The position numbers were made by a program, and so were the translations under genes. Positions 25,692-35,074 of a stretch of DNA of 64,000 bases are shown piece after piece. The notes beneath the pieces are model-generated. The model was not told the DNA's origin and made no database searches. It was given only the letters and a program-made list of their open reading frames with translations. Positions within the stretch are counted from its first letter, which is position 1, and every line of letters begins with the position of its first letter. The DNA is from Variimorphobacter saccharofermentans (GTDB lineage Bacteria; Bacillota; Clostridia; Lachnospirales; Lachnospiraceae), in NCBI RefSeq assembly GCF_014174405.1, contig NZ_JACEGA010000001.1:3636501-3700500 (forward strand), given 5' to 3'.

Positions 25692-26633
25692 TCACACTGT
25701 ATATAAAAATTCCTTCACAGATTCTTCAATTCCTGCAGCATCCAGATGATAGTATGCCACTAATTCCCTGTAATCACCGCTGGTTTTTCCGTACTCCTCC
25801 GGTATTCCCAGGCGTTTTACTACGACATCTATCATGTCGCTGACGGCATTGGTAACTAGTGAACCCAGTCCACTGTTAACATAATGCTCTTCCACTGTAA
25901 CTATTTTTCCTGTCTTTCCTGCTGCCTCACGGACAAGCTCCACATCCAACGGCTTAACCGTAGGCATTCCAATATGCTGTACTGCTATTCCCTGCTTTAC
26001 CAGGTTTTCGGCTGCTTGGATGGCATCAAGAGTTGTAGAACCGGTAGAGATCAGGGTGACATCGGTTCCTTCCCGAAGTAACTGGCCTTTGCCAATCACA
26101 AAGGGGCTTCTTTCGAATATTACCGGAATCTTAGGATTCCCAATCCTCATATAAACAGGCCCCTGATATTCTATCATGGCTTTTGTTGCCTCTTCGATCT
26201 CAACAGGGTCCTGAGGTGCCAAGATCACCATTCCGGGAATCAAATTCATGAGGCCAAAATCATCTAAGGACTGGTGGGTACTTCCCAAATCCGAATAGGT
26301 AATACCACAGTTTCTTCCGACTACTTTGACATTCTGGCGCATGTAACCAAGGTCATTACGGACCATTTCATAGGGTCTCGCCGTTACAAAGGGAGCAATC
26401 GCACAAAATACCGGAATCTTACCTGTCGTTGCCATACCGGAAGCCATTCCGGTTATACCCTGCTCCATAATTCCACACTCGAAATATCGGTGGGGATATT
26501 TTTTAGCAAAATCTCCAAAGCCGGAGCTTTTTCCACTGTCTGCAGAAAACACTACAATGCTTTGATTGTCAGCGGCTAGTTCTGTGACTGCGCTTCCAAA
26601 TGCTTTTCTAGGATCAACAAAATTTCCAATCAT
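25692..26633 (-). CDS. Transketolase, C-terminal subunit
   Basis: 313 residues carrying the pyrimidine-binding and C-terminal domains: FGDFAKKYPHRYFECGIMEQGITGMASGMA (the catalytic Glu region), GGI-type DLGSTHQSLDDFGLMNLIPGM, and VTLISTGSTTLDAIQAAENL. With the N-terminal subunit at 26719 it would form a split thiamine-diphosphate transketolase that moves two-carbon units between sugar phosphates. Split enzymes are common in Firmicute sugar operons, and one group (AptA/AptB) acts on apulose-4-phosphate. The gap to the N-terminal subunit is 85 bases. Confidence 0.9.
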   Translation of the reverse strand: MIGNFVDPRKAFGSAVTELAADNQSIVVFSADSGKSSGFGDFAKKYPHRYFECGIMEQGITGMASGMATTGKIPVFCAIAPFVTARPYEMVRNDLGYMRQNVKVVGRNCGITYSDLGSTHQSLDDFGLMNLIPGMVILAPQDPVEIEEATKAMIEYQGPVYMRIGNPKIPVIFERSPFVIGKGQLLREGTDVTLISTGSTTLDAIQAAENLVKQGIAVQHIGMPTVKPLDVELVREAAGKTGKIVTVEEHYVNSGLGSLVTNAVSDMIDVVVKRLGIPEEYGKTSGDYRELVAYYHLDAAGIEESVKEFLYTV

Positions 26634-26718
26634 TCTTGAATCCCTTCTCTTTTATGTTCGGATAATAACGAATTACATTTATCAAGTCACCATATTTCGT
26701 CTGATTATGTATTCGTAA

Positions 26719-27570
26719 TTACCCAATTCTCTCTAATTCCTTGATATAAGTATCTAATTCCTGTTCAGCCTGACAGAGGAGCTCCTCCGATGCATCCCAG
26801 AAATGGAAGGCCGCATTATTTTCACCAAAGGATAAACCCTTTGCTTTAATCGTCTTGCATAAAATCATATTGGGCTTTCCCTTTTCAAAGGGCAGGGCCT
26901 CCAGTGCATCCAGAATTTCTTCCATATTGTTTCCATCGATTACTCTGACCGCCCAACCAAAATCCATGAACTTTTTATCAATAGGCTCCATATTCATAAC
27001 CTCGGTCACATCGCCGCTGATTTGAAGGTGGTTGTTATCCACAAAGATTGTCAGGTTATCCAGTTTGAATTTGGCAGCAGCGGCTGCGGCTTCCCAATTA
27101 GAGCCTTCCGGAAGCTCTCCATCTCCGGTGACACTATAGACATGAAAGGCCTTACCATCCATTTTCGCTGCCATGGCCATTCCACAAGCTATAGCCATCC
27201 CGTGTCCCAAGGATCCGGTATTGGCTTCAATTCCGGGCAGTTTGTGCATATCCGGATGACCGGGAATGACAGAACCCAGATTGCCATAGGTATCCAGTAC
27301 TGCTTTGTCAAAATAGCCCCTTTCCGCTAATACTGCATACTGAGCCAGGCATTTGTGCCCGGCGGAGAGCAGGAATCTGTCCCTGTCCTCCATCTTAGGA
27401 TGTAGCGGATCGATATGCATCTTTTCAAAATATAGGGCTGTAATAATATCAATGGCGGATAAAGCTCCTCCAATATGGCCGTGGCCTCCCGAACGCACCA
27501 TGCGCAATATATTTTTTCTGCATTTTGCAGCCAGAATCTGTAATTCTAATATTCTAACCCTATCTGCCAT
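26719..27570 (-). CDS. Transketolase, N-terminal subunit
   Basis: 283 residues with the thiamine-diphosphate binding domain: GHIGGALSAIDIITALYF, GHKCLAQYAVLAERG, TGSLGHGMAIACGMA and the GDGELPEGSNWEAAAAAAKFKLDNLTIFVDNN motif that binds the metal and diphosphate. The start has AAGGAG upstream and overlaps the isomerase gene by 11 bases, suggesting coupled translation. It works with the subunit encoded at 25692-26633. Confidence 0.92.
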   Translation of the reverse strand: MADRVRILELQILAAKCRKNILRMVRSGGHGHIGGALSAIDIITALYFEKMHIDPLHPKMEDRDRFLLSAGHKCLAQYAVLAERGYFDKAVLDTYGNLGSVIPGHPDMHKLPGIEANTGSLGHGMAIACGMAMAAKMDGKAFHVYSVTGDGELPEGSNWEAAAAAAKFKLDNLTIFVDNNHLQISGDVTEVMNMEPIDKKFMDFGWAVRVIDGNNMEEILDALEALPFEKGKPNMILCKTIKAKGLSFGENNAAFHFWDASEELLCQAEQELDTYIKELERIG

Positions 27571-28009
27571 TCACTTTCTCCTTATCATATTCCATCAGAC
27601 GAGCCAATTTTTCGGCAGAACGACTGTTGGGATCAAAGGTTAAACTAAGGTACTCTTTCACCAGACACTTGGCAAGCTCTATACCAATAATCTGAGCACC
27701 AAGTGTAATGATATTGGCATTGTTACTTAATACTGCTCTTTGGGCCTGATAGATATCCGTTACCAGAGCTGCATAAACACCCGGTACCTTATTGGCAGTA
27801 ATACATACACCAATACCGGTTCCACAGATAAGAATCCCTCTGTCATATTCCTTTCTTGCAACCGCCTCTCCCAGATTAATCGCAACATTAGCATAAATCG
27901 GGTCATCACTTCCTAAATCGTAGACCTCATGTCCTAAGCCCTCAATAAATGGAATTAGTTGAGCCTTGAGTGCTTGTGCATTCGGGTCACATCCTATCGC
28001 AACTCTCAT
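27560..28009 (-). CDS. RpiB/LacA/LacB-family sugar-phosphate isomerase
   Basis: 149 residues from the second ATG (28009), which has GAAGGA at proper spacing. Signatures: GCDPNAQALKAQLIPFIEGLGHEVYDLG, GILICGTGIGVCITANKVPGVYAALVTD and LSNNANIITLGAQIIGIELA. The active-site cysteine lies in LICGTGIG. The family isomerises aldose and ketose phosphates (ribose-5-P, galactose-6-P, tetrulose phosphates and others), so the exact substrate is not set by sequence. It sits between the aldolase and transketolase genes. Confidence 0.9.
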   Translation of the reverse strand: MRVAIGCDPNAQALKAQLIPFIEGLGHEVYDLGSDDPIYANVAINLGEAVARKEYDRGILICGTGIGVCITANKVPGVYAALVTDIYQAQRAVLSNNANIITLGAQIIGIELAKCLVKEYLSLTFDPNSRSAEKLARLMEYDKEKVNGR

Positions 28010-28045
28010 TTGCATTCCTTCTTTCTATCTACTGGTCTTTCTTCA

Positions 28046-28960
28046 TTACTTCAATATATCCAGCATCCAATCCCTCTGCTCTGATATATAATCTTGTATT
28101 TCACTTCGTAGTGCCTCATGGCAGGGAAGTAAAGGTTTTCTTGGCAGACCGCCTTGATACCCCATCATGTTCATAACTTCCTTGACTCCTGCAACACCAT
28201 AGCTGCCGCCTGTGTGTTTTGCCAGCAGCTTAAGGCGATTGAAATACTCCATGGTAATCTCAGCATTATTTTGCTCATGAAGTTCGTACAGCTTGGCACA
28301 GGTATCCGGAAAATAATTGGCACTTGAGATGATTCCACCCTTGCCTCCATAACGAAGGCAGGTCATAATATTTTCAAGAGAGCCTGAAAACACTTCAAAG
28401 TCGTCTCGTCCTCCTACTGCCTGCATGTACGCCTCCATCATATCCGAGGAAGTGTCCTTAATCCCTGCAATATTCGGATGATCTGCAAGAACCTTTAAGG
28501 CCTGCGGGGAAATGCATACTCCATTGGCAAACTTCGGGGCACAATAGATTAGAACCGGATAGGAACTGTAATCCGCGATGGTCTGATAATAATCAATCAG
28601 GGCTTCATCCGTCATTGCACTTTTAAAGTATCCGGGTGTCAGTACAGAAACATAGTTGATGGGGATTTTGCTTTTTCCCAGTCTGCCTATAAACTCCATA
28701 GTCTGATATAGGGACTCTCTTCCAACTCCTGCTATAAATAATTTATCCTCGGCAACAACCTCGGAGGCTGTTTTTATGACCAAAAAGGCTTCATCATCAC
28801 TTAAACTTCTGAATTCACCATTACTGCCCAGCGCCATATAACCACTTACTTTGGTTTCATTCCACTTACTATAATTAAATGCCAACCAATCCAGGCGCAG
28901 CTCTCCGTCTGAATCAAAGGGAGTGACAGCCGGAATTACAATTCCTTTCAGTTCTTTCAT
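28046..28960 (-). CDS. DHDPS/NAL-family aldolase or dehydratase
   Basis: 304 residues from the ATG at 28960, which follows AGGAGG in the end of the kinase gene; only one base separates it from the kinase stop. Signatures: GIVIPAVTPFDSDGELRLDWLAFNYSKW, ALGSNGEFRSLSDDE, and the Schiff-base lysine region NIAGIKDTSSDM. Family members cleave or dehydrate 2-keto acids such as 2-keto-3-deoxygluconate or 2-keto-3-deoxypentonates. Next to an IlvD/EDD dehydratase this gives a plausible sugar-acid route to pyruvate or 2-oxoglutarate semialdehyde. Confidence 0.85.
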   Translation of the reverse strand: MKELKGIVIPAVTPFDSDGELRLDWLAFNYSKWNETKVSGYMALGSNGEFRSLSDDEAFLVIKTASEVVAEDKLFIAGVGRESLYQTMEFIGRLGKSKIPINYVSVLTPGYFKSAMTDEALIDYYQTIADYSSYPVLIYCAPKFANGVCISPQALKVLADHPNIAGIKDTSSDMMEAYMQAVGGRDDFEVFSGSLENIMTCLRYGGKGGIISSANYFPDTCAKLYELHEQNNAEITMEYFNRLKLLAKHTGGSYGVAGVKEVMNMMGYQGGLPRKPLLPCHEALRSEIQDYISEQRDWMLDILK

Positions 28961-28961
28961 T

Positions 28962-30293
28962 CTATTTTCCCTCCTGCCTAAACTTAGCCAATGCCACGTT
29001 ACCAAGAATCGGGCAATCATCCACCAATGTCAATTCATATTCCGGATGTAGCTGTGTCTTTAACCGTAGATACATAGGTGTCAGCATGCCTCCGGTTATC
29101 TTAATTACATTATCCAGCTCCTGAACCCTGGCAGCTTTATCAATCGTGCCATATATCACATCTTGAATCGCTACTAGAAGGGAGACCAACATCTCTCCTC
29201 TGGTACTGGCCAGAGATAATCCCATCCAGGAAGCTGTTTTCTTTGCAAGACTTTGCCGGTCTCCCGATAAAAAGGGGGTGAAACTCACATCGTTTCGACC
29301 GGTCGTAAGATATTTTTGAATTTCACCGTCTTCATACCGGTAGAACTCATCCAGGGTCATTTCATTGCAAAACTGTTCATAGAACCACTGAATACCAAAT
29401 CCACCACAGGTGGTCGCATAGATCTGCCAAAGTCCCGGAAGGGCAGAATTTCTTAAATAATACTTGGCATCGGTAATGGGTTTATCCGTTAATATCGAAA
29501 CCATTTCCGACGAACCGGCAGTATTCATAATCTGCCCAGCCTTATTGTTACCGGCGCCCATCTGAGCGGCAGCCACATCGTTGGTTCCTACGCATACCGG
29601 AATACCTTCCTTCATACCTAAGAGATCTGCCATTTCCTTTTGAAGAACTCCGTACATCGTGCCCGGATAATAAATATCAGGAAACAACCTTCTTTCTATC
29701 TGTAGCTCTTTGAGCAGAACCTCTGACCATGTGCCTTGGGTTGTGGTTTCATAGAGCCCTAACATAGAGGAATTGACAAAATCCACCATCCATAGCCCGG
29801 TAAATCTTTTATGAATCAGTGTTGTCAGGTGCCCAATATAATAACTTTTCTCCAATACCTCCGGCTGATTCTGTAAAAACCAGAGAAGGGTCATAGCCGA
29901 GCATCCACCCGCAAAGGGGTAGATACCCGATATATTCCTATAGGCTTCCTTCCCGATGATCCGATCAATATCATCACTCTGTTTTCGACTTCTTCGGTCC
30001 AGATGGGTGATGATATTGGGATAAACAAGAGCCCCATCCCTGTCCATAAATACAACCGAGGGTGAAAAAGTGTCATAGCAGATTACTTTCACCTGGCTAA
30101 GAAGCCGGTCGTCCAGCCCTCTTACTGCATCAACCAGAGCGGTCATCAGATCCGCTTCTTTTAACTCATACTTCTCTCCGGGTAAAATCAGATAACGGTA
30201 TTCTGCTTTACTCCAGCTTTTGACCTGAAGGCTGTCATCTACAATCGATGTCTTGACCGCTGAAGTTCCAAAATCAATTGAGAGGTAATACAT
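28962..30293 (-). CDS. FGGY-family carbohydrate kinase
   Basis: 443 residues, slightly shorter than xylulokinase (about 490). The N-terminal phosphate motif YLSIDFGTSAVKTSIVD, ICYDTFSPSVVFMDRDG, the GTNDVAAAQMGAGNNKAGQIMNTAGSSEMVS adenosine/phosphate region and ITGGMLTPMYLRLKTQ show the FGGY fold. Substrate may be xylulose, ribulose, apulose or another ketose. It overlaps the GH120 gene by 20 bases and is coupled to the aldolase gene by a one-base gap, so all three are likely co-translated. Confidence 0.88.
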   Translation of the reverse strand: MYYLSIDFGTSAVKTSIVDDSLQVKSWSKAEYRYLILPGEKYELKEADLMTALVDAVRGLDDRLLSQVKVICYDTFSPSVVFMDRDGALVYPNIITHLDRRSRKQSDDIDRIIGKEAYRNISGIYPFAGGCSAMTLLWFLQNQPEVLEKSYYIGHLTTLIHKRFTGLWMVDFVNSSMLGLYETTTQGTWSEVLLKELQIERRLFPDIYYPGTMYGVLQKEMADLLGMKEGIPVCVGTNDVAAAQMGAGNNKAGQIMNTAGSSEMVSILTDKPITDAKYYLRNSALPGLWQIYATTCGGFGIQWFYEQFCNEMTLDEFYRYEDGEIQKYLTTGRNDVSFTPFLSGDRQSLAKKTASWMGLSLASTRGEMLVSLLVAIQDVIYGTIDKAARVQELDNVIKITGGMLTPMYLRLKTQLHPEYELTLVDDCPILGNVALAKFRQEGK

Positions 30294-32289
30294 TTACCTT
30301 CATCTCCTTAGTAATCTCAAAAGGTCCGCTTACCGGATGAATACCTCGGTGCTTTCCAAGATAATCTTCGTCAAAGATAATTTCCGAACCATCCGGATGT
30401 TCAAATTTCTGTTCCGGTTCAAATGCTTCACCTAACAGCTCCGTTGAAATGGTTTTATTGAAGGAAGCCGGTAGATACTCATACAAATTGGTTTTCAGGA
30501 AAAGCCCATCCTCATTTTCCACCAGTTCCAGCTGGATGGGACTAACATCATTTTTGATGAAATCGATTTCGCCATCGTGAGGTTCTGCCCCGTTAAAGAA
30601 GACATTTCCACCTGTATACACCGGAAGCTTATCGTAATATTTATCTCTGTCCTCACGGATTTTATAATCGTCTTCAAAGAATTTCGCAAAATAGGTCTCT
30701 GCATCAGGGTACCCATCATAAGGCTTGGTTCCTGTGATATAATTCATCTGATCTAAGGAATCCCAATTCCTCTCTTTTGCAAAATCCCTAAACAACTGTC
30801 TTACCGGCTGCTGTACAAAAATATTGTTATAGAATCTGGCATCACCGTGTAAGATGGTCATAAATCCTGCTACTTCTGTTCTATGGGGAACATGGTAAGG
30901 AGTATAACGGGGTGAGGGGAATTTCTTACTTCCATTATCCACTCCGCTACCGACACCTACAAAGGAGCCTGCAATCAGGTTATGTACCAAGGCGATACCC
31001 TGAGTACAGAAGCGTCCTGCCACTTCAGATAGGAGGATATTGTTATCCACCAGGGTCGGGCCATGGGATACCTCGATAAAGAGGTCTTCTCCTACGGATA
31101 AGTTTCCTGTCAAAAGAGTACCATCCGGGGGAGTATTGGCATAGAACAGGTTCTGGGTCACACGGGTTCCCTGGGCCTGCCAATCAAGCCATAAGCCACG
31201 GGAGCTATGATGAAAACGATTCCGTCTGATGATGACATCAATGGCTGCATGGAACTTAATGCCACCGATTTCTGCCCCTGCCAGGTCATGCTTATAATTT
31301 ATATGATGAATATCATTATCTTCTATAATTGAGAATACACATCCCAGATGTCCAACAATACCGGTCTGGCCACAATCATGGATGTTGCAGCGACGAACAA
31401 TGTGAGAACCAATTCGTTCTTTTGTCCATCCTTCATTCTGTGCCTGACAGATTGCATCTCTTTCTGTCTGGGTTCCTGTCTTGACACGTTTAGTCAACCA
31501 TTTATTGTCATTATTGGGTTGTAGATATTTACCCAGTGAGATACCGCTGCATTTGGAATGGGAAATATCACAATCCTCAATAATCCATCCCTTTGACCAA
31601 TGAGGTCCTACCATACCTTCCTGGTAAGCGGTCGGTGGTGCCCATTGGGTTGCAGCTTTTGTAACTACGAAACCGGAAAGTGTAATATATCCAACACCTT
31701 CCTTTGACGGATAGAAGCAGTTTCTTCTTACATTAATTTCAACATTTTCTACATTGGGATCAAAGCTATGAAAGTTTGCATATATAACGGTAGCATCCCC
31801 ATCCTGTGTGGTATACCATTTGTATAAGGAGCCCGGTTGATCCCAAGATTCCAAGTTGGGAGTGGGGTTAAGTACCTCCTCCAGGGTGACAGCCTCATAT
31901 AGAGACTTATCATTCAGATATACTTCTCCTGTATGTAATTTCTTGGTGGCATCATACCAATCACCAAAGATTTCAACTGTGTATGGATTATAGGTTCCAA
32001 AAATACTGTTAGGAATTCGGGCCATCCACACAGTGCCTTCGTACTGTGTCCAAGTCTGTACCCGCTCGGCTCCTGAGATGATTGCGCCGTGTTTTACTTC
32101 GGACCGATAGATAATTCTTTCCTCCTGCGTTCCCCCGAATGCCGGGTCCACATATTCTCTATATATGCCGGGTGCTACAATTACCTCATCTCCCGGACGG
32201 GCGATTTTAGCAGCCTGGGCGATGGAATTCATCGGATATTCTTTCGTTCCGTCTCCGCCTCTTGATTTGCTAGATACATAAATTTTCAT
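30274..32289 (-). CDS. GH120 beta-xylosidase (right-handed beta-helix)
   Basis: 671 residues. The sequence is a right-handed parallel beta-helix and closely follows, from memory, the GH120 beta-xylosidase XylC of Thermoanaerobacterium saccharolyticum: WTQ-type start, FGDW, INVRRNCFYP, WAPPTA, GPHWSKGWIIEDCDISHSKCS and GSHIVRRCNIHDCGQ. The expected nucleophile lies in GLWLDWQAQGTR (Asp369) and the acid/base in FIEVSHGP (Glu406). It has no signal peptide, so it would hydrolyse imported xylo-oligosaccharides in the cytoplasm. Its position after the ABC transporter agrees. Other beta-helix enzymes such as pectate lyases lack this pair. Confidence 0.88.
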   Translation of the reverse strand: MKIYVSSKSRGGDGTKEYPMNSIAQAAKIARPGDEVIVAPGIYREYVDPAFGGTQEERIIYRSEVKHGAIISGAERVQTWTQYEGTVWMARIPNSIFGTYNPYTVEIFGDWYDATKKLHTGEVYLNDKSLYEAVTLEEVLNPTPNLESWDQPGSLYKWYTTQDGDATVIYANFHSFDPNVENVEINVRRNCFYPSKEGVGYITLSGFVVTKAATQWAPPTAYQEGMVGPHWSKGWIIEDCDISHSKCSGISLGKYLQPNNDNKWLTKRVKTGTQTERDAICQAQNEGWTKERIGSHIVRRCNIHDCGQTGIVGHLGCVFSIIEDNDIHHINYKHDLAGAEIGGIKFHAAIDVIIRRNRFHHSSRGLWLDWQAQGTRVTQNLFYANTPPDGTLLTGNLSVGEDLFIEVSHGPTLVDNNILLSEVAGRFCTQGIALVHNLIAGSFVGVGSGVDNGSKKFPSPRYTPYHVPHRTEVAGFMTILHGDARFYNNIFVQQPVRQLFRDFAKERNWDSLDQMNYITGTKPYDGYPDAETYFAKFFEDDYKIREDRDKYYDKLPVYTGGNVFFNGAEPHDGEIDFIKNDVSPIQLELVENEDGLFLKTNLYEYLPASFNKTISTELLGEAFEPEQKFEHPDGSEIIFDEDYLGKHRGIHPVSGPFEITKEMKVNVLPLN

Positions 32290-32324
32290 GACATACTCCT
32301 TTTCCAGTTCACTCTATGGATGCA

Positions 32325-33203
32325 TTATTTTTCTTTCAGCATCTGCCAATGGATTCCATCCTCTGAAGATAACAGTCCGAATGTTGTATGATTATTTGAA
32401 TCCTCACCCATAAGAATCATCATCCAGGTATCTGCTTCTTTCCATACAAAGGGTGCTCCGTATCTTACAGCAATCCAGTTCTGTGCCTCAATTTCAACCT
32501 TGCCCTTTTGCTCCCAATTTATAAGATCCTTGGAAACCGAATATGCAAGGTGTTGCTCCAGCAAGCCTTCGCTATAAATCATAATCCATTCATCCTGTAT
32601 CCGATAAACGGTGACATTTTCTGCTCCATCCGGGGCAGTTTCACTGGCGCCGATTAAGGGCCTGTCTACTGTTGTGATGGTCCAATTCTTAAGCTCCGGA
32701 TCATCGGTATAAGCATGTCCCACCAGATTCGTTGCTCTTTCATAATGCTTACGGTCAGTACCAACGAAATAACAATGCAGTCTGTTACCATCCACCACAA
32801 AGGTAGGGTCAATGACACGTTCAGCCTGATTCCACGGCAGGTATCTGGCTTCTTCTAAGAAGAATACAGGCTCAGACCAGTGAATCAAGTCCTCTGATAC
32901 GCTATAGCAAAGCATCGTAGGTGTCTCTGGATAGGATTGATAGGGAAGTATGTACTTTCCATTCCAGCGAATCAAATCTCCCGGTGATGCAAATCCCTTT
33001 GCAGAGATATCACGGTCTTTTTCAAAATGAATAAAATCCTTTGTGAATGCATAGCCAATGGCCCAATTCTCAGGTCTGGACCAGTCTTTATTAGAATAAC
33101 GGGAATAAAACAAATGATATCCTTCATCGGTTTTATATATTGACGGATCCCGCAAATTATCGGATCTATCCCATACGGGGTTAGTGAGTTTTTTGAAATC
33201 CAA
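32325..33203 (-). CDS. Five-bladed propeller glycosidase, GH43-like
   Basis: 292 residues from a TTG at 33201-33203. A TTG 18 bases upstream is rejected because the AAGGAGG it would encode (KEE) is the ribosome site. The protein shows beta-propeller repeats: LRDPSIYKTDEGYHLFYSRYS, ASPGDLIRWNGKYILPYQ, VIDPTFVVDGNRLHCYFVG and ENVTVYRIQDEWIMIYSE. The DPS and IDPT motifs fit the catalytic Asp pair of GH43/GH32-type enzymes, but the subfamily cannot be assigned. There is no signal peptide. It lies between the binding protein and GH120, so an arabinoside or xyloside is the likely substrate. Confidence 0.7.
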   Translation of the reverse strand: MDFKKLTNPVWDRSDNLRDPSIYKTDEGYHLFYSRYSNKDWSRPENWAIGYAFTKDFIHFEKDRDISAKGFASPGDLIRWNGKYILPYQSYPETPTMLCYSVSEDLIHWSEPVFFLEEARYLPWNQAERVIDPTFVVDGNRLHCYFVGTDRKHYERATNLVGHAYTDDPELKNWTITTVDRPLIGASETAPDGAENVTVYRIQDEWIMIYSEGLLEQHLAYSVSKDLINWEQKGKVEIEAQNWIAVRYGAPFVWKEADTWMMILMGEDSNNHTTFGLLSSEDGIHWQMLKEK

Positions 33204-33267
33204 GGTTACTTCCTCCTTCAATCTATCTTGCCTACTGTCAAATGCTCCGGAATGTACTTATTAAGAA

Positions 33268-33350
33268 CGACTCATGGTACAGTTACAAAGCGGGCACGGG
33301 GAATTCCTTGCATATACTTATGTAACCGCCTCATACATCACCATGAGTCG
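33268..33350 (-). other. Intercistronic hairpin after the binding-protein gene
   Basis: CGACTCATGG (33268-33277) and CCATGAGTCG (33341-33350) are exact complements, with an inner GTTACA/TGTAAC. It lies in the 162 bases between the binding protein and GH43-like gene, a place where partial termination or mRNA protection commonly raises binding-protein levels over enzymes. Confidence 0.55.
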
Positions 33351-33365
33351 CTCAATCATCCTATC

Positions 33366-34979
33366 TTACTTCATATAACGGTCGTAAGCCGCTTGTTCTG
33401 CCTTGAGAACTTCGTCAATTCCAATGCTCTTAATAGTTTCTACAAATTTATCAAAGTTATCGAGAGATTCCTTACCCATGATGAACTTATCAATCATTTC
33501 ATCCTTATAGGTCTGAATTTCTGTGTAGGTACTGTTGATGATATCTCTTTCCTCTTCTGTATAAGAAAGTGCAGGGAAGGTAGGACGGATATACTGTTCC
33601 ATATCATTTCTGTATTTTACGAATTCAGGATCAAGTAATGCATCCTCGTATCCAACATCCTGCTGATATGCCCATTCTCTATGTCCATAAACATTAAGCA
33701 TGGAAAGAATGGATCTTCCTTGAGGGTCTTTTGCAATTACGTCAGTATAGGTAGGCTTACCATTTTCCATGGTATAAGTCACACCTTCAATACCGAAGTT
33801 ATTAAGCAGGCTTCCTTCCTCACTGTAGAAATAATCAAATAGCTGTACGATTTCTTTGATATATTTAGAATCTGCACTGATCGCTGTGTAACCTCTGATC
33901 GGCTGCATCTGGCTTGTAGTCATCTGTGTTCCGTCCGGTCCCATAGGAGGTGCAACCACTACAAAACGGGCATCCTTTGAACCGTTAGCCTGAATCTGTG
34001 TTCCTAAAGAGTAAGCGCGTGCTGTGGTATCCTGACATGCTCCGGTAACCTCATTGTTAAAACGGGATAACCATACATTAGTATCGTTGGTAGTATACTC
34101 AGGATCCAGTAAGCCTTCATTGTATAATTTATTGATAAAGGTTAATGCTTCCTTGAAGCGAGGATCAGTGTATGCGTATTTTACCTGACCGTCTTCAATA
34201 AAGAACTGTTCATTTGCTTCAAAACCGCTAATACCAAATGCCTCCATAAATGCAAGGGCACCGGCCTGTCTGTTTCTGGTGGTAAAAGGAATCTCATCTG
34301 CTATTCCGTTACCGTTGGGATCTTGCTCCTTGAAAGCTTTTAATACGTTATACCAGTCATCCAAAGTCACAGGTACTTCAAGATTTAACTTTTCAAGCCA
34401 ATCAGCACGTAACATCCATACCTTAAAGGTTCTGACTGCACCGATAAACGGAAGGAAATACATTTTTCCGTCTGAAGATCTTAAGTCTCTGATATATCCG
34501 GGATTCTCATCCAGAATTTTCTTAAGATTAGGTGCGTATTGGTCGATATAGTCATCTAAGGGAGCAAACACACCCTGCTCAGCTACTTTCATCATATCTG
34601 CACGATAGGTGCTGACCATAACGTCAGGGATCTCACCGGAAGCAACTGTAACGTTGAATTTCTCACGGAACTGATCTTCTGTGTTAGGTGCTGCTATGAA
34701 ATCAAAGTGGACACCTGTTCTCTTGGTAATCTCCTGAATGATAGGAAGGTCCGGGCTAATTGCCTGATCCGCTGAGTCCTGTAGGAACATACTAATGGTG
34801 ATATCCTCATTTTTTTCATCTGTTGCGGTGGTGGTTCCTGATCCTGTCTCAGATTTTGATTCTGATTTGTTTCCCTCATTTTCTGTTTTACTTCCCTCGT
34901 TCTTTGCAGTAGAACCGCATCCGGCTAATGTGGACATTACTAAAACCACTGCCAGTAATAAAGCAATTATACGTTTCAT
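33366..34979 (-). CDS. Sugar ABC transporter substrate-binding lipoprotein (LplA-like)
   Basis: 537 residues from the ATG at 34979, with AAGGAGG upstream; the longer frame has no site. MKRIIALLLAVVLVMSTLAGC is a lipoprotein signal with Cys21 as the lipidated residue, followed by a Ser/Glu/Asn-rich linker. The body (ITKRTGVHFDFIAAPNTEDQ and KTWLDKLNLEVPVTLDDWYN-type motifs) is the extracellular solute-binding family 1 of the LplA/YtcQ kind. It would capture oligosaccharides for the two permeases just upstream. No ATPase is encoded nearby, as is usual, because a shared MsmK-type ATPase serves such systems. Confidence 0.9.
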   Translation of the reverse strand: MKRIIALLLAVVLVMSTLAGCGSTAKNEGSKTENEGNKSESKSETGSGTTTATDEKNEDITISMFLQDSADQAISPDLPIIQEITKRTGVHFDFIAAPNTEDQFREKFNVTVASGEIPDVMVSTYRADMMKVAEQGVFAPLDDYIDQYAPNLKKILDENPGYIRDLRSSDGKMYFLPFIGAVRTFKVWMLRADWLEKLNLEVPVTLDDWYNVLKAFKEQDPNGNGIADEIPFTTRNRQAGALAFMEAFGISGFEANEQFFIEDGQVKYAYTDPRFKEALTFINKLYNEGLLDPEYTTNDTNVWLSRFNNEVTGACQDTTARAYSLGTQIQANGSKDARFVVVAPPMGPDGTQMTTSQMQPIRGYTAISADSKYIKEIVQLFDYFYSEEGSLLNNFGIEGVTYTMENGKPTYTDVIAKDPQGRSILSMLNVYGHREWAYQQDVGYEDALLDPEFVKYRNDMEQYIRPTFPALSYTEEERDIINSTYTEIQTYKDEMIDKFIMGKESLDNFDKFVETIKSIGIDEVLKAEQAAYDRYMK

Positions 34980-35074
34980 AAAATACATCCTCCTTAGTTT
35001 AATTTGTAAGTGATTTATTACAATTTTTCTTCTTCCTTTTACTACAGCCTCCCTTCTCATAAATAAGATATGTA

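Noticed and set aside
28961..29020. 20-residue extension of the DHDPS-family protein into the kinase gene
   Set aside because: The ATG at 28960 has AGGAGG at proper spacing and the family sequence starts there.
30274..32289. Pectate lyase or other polysaccharide lyase
   Set aside because: The beta-helix resembles lyases, but the LDWQAQGTR and EVSHGP motifs and flanking sequence match GH120 xylosidase.
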